Shown one piece after another: positions 59,426 through 64,000 of a DNA stretch of 64,000 nucleotides. Numbering within the stretch: the stretch's first letter is position 1; every line of letters begins with the position of its first letter. A program made the position numbers and the translations under genes. A model generated the notes under the pieces. It was not told where the DNA came from, made no database searches, and saw nothing but the letters and a program-made list of their open reading frames with translations. Location of the stretch: the NCBI RefSeq assembly GCF_003591005.1, contig NZ_QYYD01000002.1:124001-188000 (forward strand). Reading direction: 5' to 3'. Origin of the DNA: Rhodopseudomonas palustris. GTDB taxonomy: Bacteria > Pseudomonadota > Alphaproteobacteria > Rhizobiales > Xanthobacteraceae.

Positions 59426-59734
59426 TTCGTGTCCTCCCTCGGCGCCGCCGGCTCTTCTGGCTGGCTGGCTGTTCGCAAGTGAAGTCGGGCGCTTGTGATA
59501 AGTCAATCAGCGCCTCCGTCGCTGCAGTGCGGAAACAGCACCGCAGTGTCGGCACATATACCGTCCCCGACAGCTCATTTGATTCGAATATGTGCAGAAT
59601 GAGTCAGCCACGGCGGTCCGTTCAGTTGCTGATCTGGCGAATAGGCAACGCAAGTTAGTCCGACGTGTGTGGATAAGTGACGGGTGACTGGATTTTGCTG
59701 TAGAACCGCCGATACTTTGCCGAAGTGAGTCGGG
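59426..59734. other. Intergenic region between divergent genes, no gene seen
   Basis: 309 bases, less GC-rich than the surroundings, upstream of both the acyl-CoA synthetase and the hypothetical gene at 59735. It must hold both promoters. No convincing gene, RNA or perfect repeat was found. A weak CTCATT...AATGAG symmetry with an 18-base gap lies near 59573-59603. Confidence 0.4.
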
Positions 59735-60205
59735 GTGTCGGTTGTGTCAGTGCATGTGGCGATCTTGAAGGTCTTATCGACCTATCCTGACGGCCTGGCG
59801 GCACCCGCGGCCTTGAACGCCGATTTGGCGGTGCTGTCCGGGAGTGTCGATTGGACCAGCCGGATGCGTAGCTATGCGGCTCGGATGCCCGGCCTCGACA
59901 TCTTTACGCAAGGGCTGGTGGTGCGAGACGGACGTGGTTGGCAGATCACCGCTGCGGGCCGCGCCGTGCTTGATGAGCTCGAAGGCCGGTATCCGGCCAA
60001 CGCACAGCTCGCTGAGCGAGAGCGGGATCACCAACCGGCGGCCGGGTCCACGCCGCTCGAGCCGGATCAGCACCAGCTCGAATTGGCAGCGGTCACGCAG
60101 CCGCGGCCGCAACTGACGGTCATCCAGGGTGGGCGAGTCCAGCTACGCAAAGATCTGGCTGCCGGAAAAGGCAGCCTGCCGAAGGGGGCTGCGCTGCGGC
60201 CCTAG
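59735..60205 (+). CDS. Hypothetical protein with winged-helix-like N-terminus
   Basis: 156 residues from GTG 59735. Residues 1-85 (VAILKVLSTYPDGLAAPAALNADLAVL... GRGWQITAAGRAVLDELEGRYP) look like a winged-helix domain of the kind found at the N-terminus of small regulators. The rest is a low-complexity, Gln/Pro-rich linker with a basic end (GGRVQLRKDLAAGKG). No named family was recognised. It stands alone. Confidence 0.6.
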   Translation: MSVVSVHVAILKVLSTYPDGLAAPAALNADLAVLSGSVDWTSRMRSYAARMPGLDIFTQGLVVRDGRGWQITAAGRAVLDELEGRYPANAQLAERERDHQPAAGSTPLEPDQHQLELAAVTQPRPQLTVIQGGRVQLRKDLAAGKGSLPKGAALRP

Positions 60206-60333
60206 CTGGATGCAGGCGGTGCGAGGCCGCAGCGTTCTGGCATGAAGATCGCGCCTGCTACTTCCTACGAAGCCTCGACGGCCGGGCAAGCGGACGCGCG
60301 ACGCGGTCCGGGCTGCGTCACCTCGCCGCAGTC

Positions 60334-60606
60334 TCAATCGTCATCGTTAGCCAGATGCGAGCTGAGCTTTTCAATTGCGCTGGTCGTGGGCGGTAAACCC
60401 TGAAATTCACGAATTGCCTGCGCCAACTCGTAGTCCGACATCGGCTTGACCGGCTGTTTGAGCCGGCCCTGCGCCAGGGAATCGGCGATCAGATCGAGAT
60501 GTTCGCTCGGCCCGTCGAACAGGCGGCGAATGCGGTCGAGGAATTGGCGATAGGGCAACGAGCGGTCTCCATCGTGGCGTATGAAAGTCGGCTGTCTCCA
60601 GGCCAA
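60334..60606 (-). CDS. Small hypothetical protein
   Basis: 90 residues, acidic C-terminus (LSSHLANDDD), helical pattern FLDRIRRLFDGPSEHLDLIADSLAQGRLKQPVKPMSDYELAQAIREFQGLPP. The start is uncertain: TTG 60606 or an internal TTG. No family recognised. Codon usage is consistent with coding, but a chance frame cannot be excluded. Confidence 0.4.
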   Translation of the reverse strand: MAWRQPTFIRHDGDRSLPYRQFLDRIRRLFDGPSEHLDLIADSLAQGRLKQPVKPMSDYELAQAIREFQGLPPTTSAIEKLSSHLANDDD

Positions 60607-60718
60607 CTTCTGTTGGCGACAAGCTCGGCCTCATGAAACCCGCTCACGTTCCAGGAGTTTAGTGCTGCAGAGCACTCATCGACGTATCAAATGATACTGT
60701 TCTGCAACGGAGACATGC

Positions 60719-61462
60719 GTGGAGCGCATCCATCGGATCCTGATCGACAAACTCAGGGAGCATAGCCAGATCAGCGACGAGGATGCAGTCGCGATTCAGT
60801 CGCTGAGTTTCACGGTCTGCGAGCTGGGCCGTAACGAAGACTTCATCCACCAGGGTGACGCTGCCAAGGTCTCGGCGCTTGTCGTCGAAGGCATGGTGGC
60901 GCGCTATCACCTGCTGACGAACGGCCGCCGCCAATACCTCTCGTTTCATCTTGCTGGCGACATGCCGGACTCGCAGACGCTATTTCTCGACCGGATGGAT
61001 CACGCCGTATGTTCGATCGGCTCTGCCGTGGTGGCATCGATCCCGCACAAGCAGCTGACGCGACTGTTCGAGACCCACCCTCAGGTCGGTTTCGCGGTGT
61101 GGCGGGAAACGCTGATCGACGCCGCAATCTTCCGCGAGGCCATCACCAACAACAGCTCGCGCGACATGGCCGCCCGAATGGCTCACCTGTTCTGCGAGCT
61201 CTTCTACCGCGCTCAGGCGTCACGGCTGACGCGCGGAAACGTGATGTCGCTGCCGATTGGCCTGGCGCAGCTCGGCGAGACGCTGGGCATGGCGATTGCG
61301 ACGGTCAACCGTACCCTTGCCGAGCTCCGGAACGCTCAGGCGATTGAATTCCGCGGCGGCGAGCTCGAGGTGCTGGACTGGCCCCGTCTGGCGCAGATCG
61401 GCCAGTTCGACCCCAGCTATCTGCATCTGGTGAAAGTGCCGGAGGTGACGACGGACGCTTGA
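60719..61462 (+). CDS. Crp/Fnr-family transcriptional regulator
   Basis: 247 residues from GTG 60719. A cyclic-nucleotide-binding-like beta-roll (residues about 15-130, DFIHQGDAAKVSALVVEGMVARYHLL) and a C-terminal winged helix (SLPIGLAQLGETLGMAIATVNRTLAELRNAQAIEFRGGELEVLD). The N-terminus has no Cys cluster, so it is not a true Fnr. It is one of the many orphan Crp/Fnr proteins of Nitrobacteraceae. Signal and targets are unknown. Confidence 0.87.
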   Translation: MERIHRILIDKLREHSQISDEDAVAIQSLSFTVCELGRNEDFIHQGDAAKVSALVVEGMVARYHLLTNGRRQYLSFHLAGDMPDSQTLFLDRMDHAVCSIGSAVVASIPHKQLTRLFETHPQVGFAVWRETLIDAAIFREAITNNSSRDMAARMAHLFCELFYRAQASRLTRGNVMSLPIGLAQLGETLGMAIATVNRTLAELRNAQAIEFRGGELEVLDWPRLAQIGQFDPSYLHLVKVPEVTTDA

Positions 61463-61647
61463 GGCTAACTCCGCCGTGGTCTGCTGCGATTTCCGCTGCA
61501 GCGCAGCATTGCGCGCAGGCCATTGAGGGGCCGACCGTTCTCAAGTAAGGCTGTTGCCAGATCATCATGGCAACGGTTCGTCCTCTCGGGTGTTGACCGC
61601 AATTGCGGCCCCGAGCTGATGGCGAACATCTCACGGACATTTTTCTC

Positions 61648-63504
61648 ATGCCTGCGTATCGATCCCGAACGACGACCCACGGCCGCAACATGGCCGGCGC
61701 ACGCGGCCTGTGGCGCGCCACCGGCATGAAGGACAGCGATTTCGGCAAGCCGATCATCGCGGTGGTCAATTCGTTCACGCAGTTCGTGCCTGGCCACGTC
61801 CATCTCAAGGACCTTGGCCAGCTGGTCGCGCGCGAGATCGAAGCGGCCGGCGGCGTCGCCAAGGAGTTCAACACCATCGCGGTCGACGACGGCATCGCGA
61901 TGGGCCACGACGGCATGCTGTATTCGCTGCCGTCGCGCGAACTGATCGCCGACAGCGTCGAGTACATGGTCAATGCGCACTGCGCCGACGCGATGGTGTG
62001 CATCTCCAACTGCGACAAGATCACCCCCGGCATGCTGATGGCCGCGATGCGGCTCAACATCCCCGCCGTGTTCGTCTCCGGCGGCCCGATGGAAGCCGGC
62101 AAGGTGGTGCTGAAGGGCAAGACTCATTCGGTCGACCTGATCGACGCCATGGTCGCCGCTGCCGACAGCAGCATGAGCGACGAAGACGTGCAGACGATGG
62201 AGCGCGGGGCGTGCCCGACCTGCGGCTCGTGCTCGGGCATGTTCACCGCCAATTCGATGAACTGCCTCACTGAGGCGCTCGGCCTGTCGCTGCCCGGTAA
62301 CGGTTCGGTGCTCGCCACCCACGCCGACCGCAAGCGGCTGTTCGTCGAGGCCGGCCACACCATCGTCGATCTGGCGCGCCGCTATTACGAGAACGACGAC
62401 GCCTCGGTGCTGCCGCGTAACATCGCGAGCTTCAAGGCGTTCGAGAACGCCATGACGCTCGACATCGCGATGGGCGGCTCGACCAACACGGTGCTGCATC
62501 TGCTCGCCGCGGCGCGCGAGGCCGAACTCGACTTCTCGATGAGCGACATCGACCGGCTGTCGCGCCGGGTGCCGTGTCTGAGCAAGATCGCGCCCTCGGT
62601 GTCCGACGTGCACATGGAAGACGTGCACCGCGCCGGCGGCATCATGGCGATCCTCGGCGAGCTCGACCGCGCCGGCCTGCTCGACACGTCATGCCCGACC
62701 GTGCACAGCGAGACGCTCGGCGCCGCGCTGGCGCGCTGGGACATCCGCCAGAGCAACAGCGAGGCGGTGCGCACCTTCTTCCGCGCCGCGCCGGGCGGCG
62801 TGCCGAGCCAGACCGCGTTCAGCCAGGACCGCCGCTACGACGAGCTCGACCTCGACCGCCAGAACGGCGTGATCCGCGACGCCGAGCACGCCTTCAGCAA
62901 GGACGGCGGTCTCGCGGTGCTGTACGGCAATATCGCGCTCGACGGCTCGATCGTGAAAACGGCCGGCGTCGATGCGTCGGTGCTGGTGTTCTCGGGGCCC
63001 GCCAAGGTGTTCGAAAGCCAGGACGACGCGGTGTCGGCGATCCTGACCAACAAGATCGTTGCCGGCGACGTCGTGGTGATCCGCTACGAAGGTCCGCGTG
63101 GCGGCCCGGGCATGCAGGAGATGCTGTATCCGACCAGCTACCTGAAATCGAAGGGCCTCGGCAAAGCCTGCGCGCTGATCACCGACGGCCGCTTCTCCGG
63201 CGGCACCTCGGGCCTGTCGATCGGCCACGTCTCGCCGGAAGCGGCGGAGGGCGGCCTGATCGGCCTGGTACGCAATGGTGATCGGATCTCGATCGACATC
63301 CCGAACCGCAGCATCTCGCTCGACGTCTCCGACGCCGAGCTCGCTAAGCGCGCCGAGGAAGAGAACGCCCGCGGCGATGCCGCCTGGACGCCGAAGGATC
63401 GCAAGCGCGTCGTCTCCGCCGCGCTGCAGGCCTACGCGGCCCTCACCACCAGCGCCGCCAACGGCGCCGTCCGCGACGTCAGCCGCAGGCTGGGACGGAA
63501 GTAA
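61648..63504 (+). CDS. ilvD: Dihydroxy-acid dehydratase IlvD
   Basis: 618 residues from ATG 61648; E. coli IlvD has 616. Fe-S ligands in [11 protein letters not shown] and [20 protein letters not shown]. Conserved ends [26 protein letters not shown] and [23 protein letters not shown]. It dehydrates 2,3-dihydroxy acids to 2-oxo acids in valine, isoleucine and pantothenate synthesis. It stands alone here. No attenuator-like leader peptide rich in Val/Ile/Leu codons was seen upstream. Confidence 0.97.
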   Translation: MPAYRSRTTTHGRNMAGARGLWRATGMKDSDFGKPIIAVVNSFTQFVPGHVHLKDLGQLVAREIEAAGGVAKEFNTIAVDDGIAMGHDGMLYSLPSRELIADSVEYMVNAHCADAMVCISNCDKITPGMLMAAMRLNIPAVFVSGGPMEAGKVVLKGKTHSVDLIDAMVAAADSSMSDEDVQTMERGACPTCGSCSGMFTANSMNCLTEALGLSLPGNGSVLATHADRKRLFVEAGHTIVDLARRYYENDDASVLPRNIASFKAFENAMTLDIAMGGSTNTVLHLLAAAREAELDFSMSDIDRLSRRVPCLSKIAPSVSDVHMEDVHRAGGIMAILGELDRAGLLDTSCPTVHSETLGAALARWDIRQSNSEAVRTFFRAAPGGVPSQTAFSQDRRYDELDLDRQNGVIRDAEHAFSKDGGLAVLYGNIALDGSIVKTAGVDASVLVFSGPAKVFESQDDAVSAILTNKIVAGDVVVIRYEGPRGGPGMQEMLYPTSYLKSKGLGKACALITDGRFSGGTSGLSIGHVSPEAAEGGLIGLVRNGDRISIDIPNRSISLDVSDAELAKRAEEENARGDAAWTPKDRKRVVSAALQAYAALTTSAANGAVRDVSRRLGRK

Positions 63505-63555
63505 CAACGGCCCGAGTTGACGGGCTTTTGCAGTGTTTCAAGTCCTGATGAGTTG

Positions 63556-63645
63556 CGTCATGGCCGGGCTTGTCCCGGCCATCCACGCCTGTTCCGCGTT
63601 CCCCTCAGCAAGGCGTGGATGCCCGGCACGAGGCCGGGCATGACG
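63556..63645 (+). repeat. Palindromic repeat, copy 5
   Basis: 90 bp, CGTCATGGCCGGGCTTGTCC to GCACGAGGCCGGGCATGACG, same orientation as copies 1 and 3. It lies 51 bases after ilvD, between convergent genes. Confidence 0.8.
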
Positions 63646-63740
63646 GGTTGAGGCGTCAGTGTCCCAAGTCAGTGGCCGCAGTGTCGGTCAGACTGTCGGG
63701 ATGACGATGCTGCGCGCGAATCGAAATCGGTGTCGCGAGT

Positions 63741-64000
63741 TCACCCCGACTTCCGCAAACTCACCGGCTGATTGCGGCTCGTCTGATACGCGCGCAGCGC
63801 TTCGCCGAAGGCGAGGAAGATGGCGCGGTTGATCGGGTTGTGCTGCGGATCGTATTCGGCATGCCATTGCACGCCCAGCGCGAAGCCGGGCGCACCCTCG
63901 ATCCGGATCGCCTCGATGGTGCCGTCCTCGGCGATGCCTTCGATCACCACCCGGCCGCCGGGCTCGAGGATGCCCTGGCCGTGCAGGGAATTCACCCGGA
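63741..64000 (-). CDS. Class I glutamine amidotransferase-like (gamma-Glu-GABA hydrolase/PuuD type), C-terminal part
   Basis: The visible last 86 residues start at RVNSLHGQGI and contain FALGVQWHAEYDP, the glutaminase motif with the catalytic His and Glu of C26 peptidases (usually GVQWHPE; here Pro is Ala). The N-terminal part with the nucleophile cysteine lies outside the window. The family hydrolyses gamma-glutamyl-GABA or similar amides in putrescine breakdown. Confidence 0.8.
   Translation of the reverse strand, partial: RVNSLHGQGILEPGGRVVIEGIAEDGTIEAIRIEGAPGFALGVQWHAEYDPQHNPINRAIFLAFGEALRAYQTSRNQPVSLRKSG

Noticed and set aside
15761-63645. CRISPR-like repeats
   Set aside because: The repeated units are dispersed palindromes at gene ends, not clustered with spacers, and no cas gene is present.

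Overview
The window is high-GC, gene-dense bacterial chromosome. Gene content (many ABC uptake systems, acyl-CoA catabolism, a complete C-P lyase locus, a nicotinate locus) and the family of dispersed palindromic repeats with cores of the type ATGGCCGGGCTTGTCCCGGC suggest an alphaproteobacterium of the Nitrobacteraceae, most like Rhodopseudomonas. This placement is inference. No rRNA, tRNA, CRISPR, prophage or transposase was recognised.

Layout. (1) 1-5032: a branched-chain-type ABC permease fragment, a RidA-like protein, an acyl-CoA ligase, a MaoC hydratase and a periplasmic binding protein, divergent from an IclR regulator. (2) 5594-13759: a TetR-controlled NitT/TauT-type ABC transporter followed by four enzymes (enolase superfamily, Gfo/Idh/MocA, DUF993, sugar isomerase-like) that look like a catabolic set. 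(3) 13915-20517: a second, paralogous TetR plus NitT/TauT-type module with an epimerase, a GNAT protein and a DHDPS-like enzyme. An identical 16-bp palindrome lies at both promoters of this module. (4) 20711-36097: nicotinate catabolism. A leftward run of genes reads 6-hydroxynicotinate reductase, UPF0280, two AA_synth paralogues, a LivK/LivHM/LivG/LivF transporter and a MarR regulator. It is divergent from nicAB (cytochrome-fused hydroxylase), a ferredoxin reductase and an enamidase. (5) 36114-50270: phosphonate use, with phnGHIJKLMN plus a PPOX-like gene, phnF, phnCDEE, and a rightward unit of a hexapeptide transferase, a second PhnM-like protein and a DUF1045 2H phosphoesterase. Pho-box-like 11-bp repeats precede all three transcription units. 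(6) 50284-59425: a beta-oxidation-like cluster with two acyl-CoA ligases, TetR, thiolase, two MaoC proteins, SDR, acyl-CoA dehydrogenase and enoyl-CoA hydratase. (7) 59735-64000: hypothetical proteins, a Crp/Fnr regulator, ilvD and the C-terminal end of a glutamine amidotransferase.

The most notable system is the nicotinate locus. It joins a Pseudomonas-type aerobic nicotinate hydroxylase to the reductive 6-hydroxynicotinate reductase and enamidase known from Eubacterium barkeri. It also carries a UPF0280 (ApbE-superfamily) protein that could install the covalent flavin known for that reductase, and repeated operator-like sites at its promoters. Second is the phosphonate locus, which has no recognisable phnP but does encode a 2H phosphoesterase and a second PhnM.
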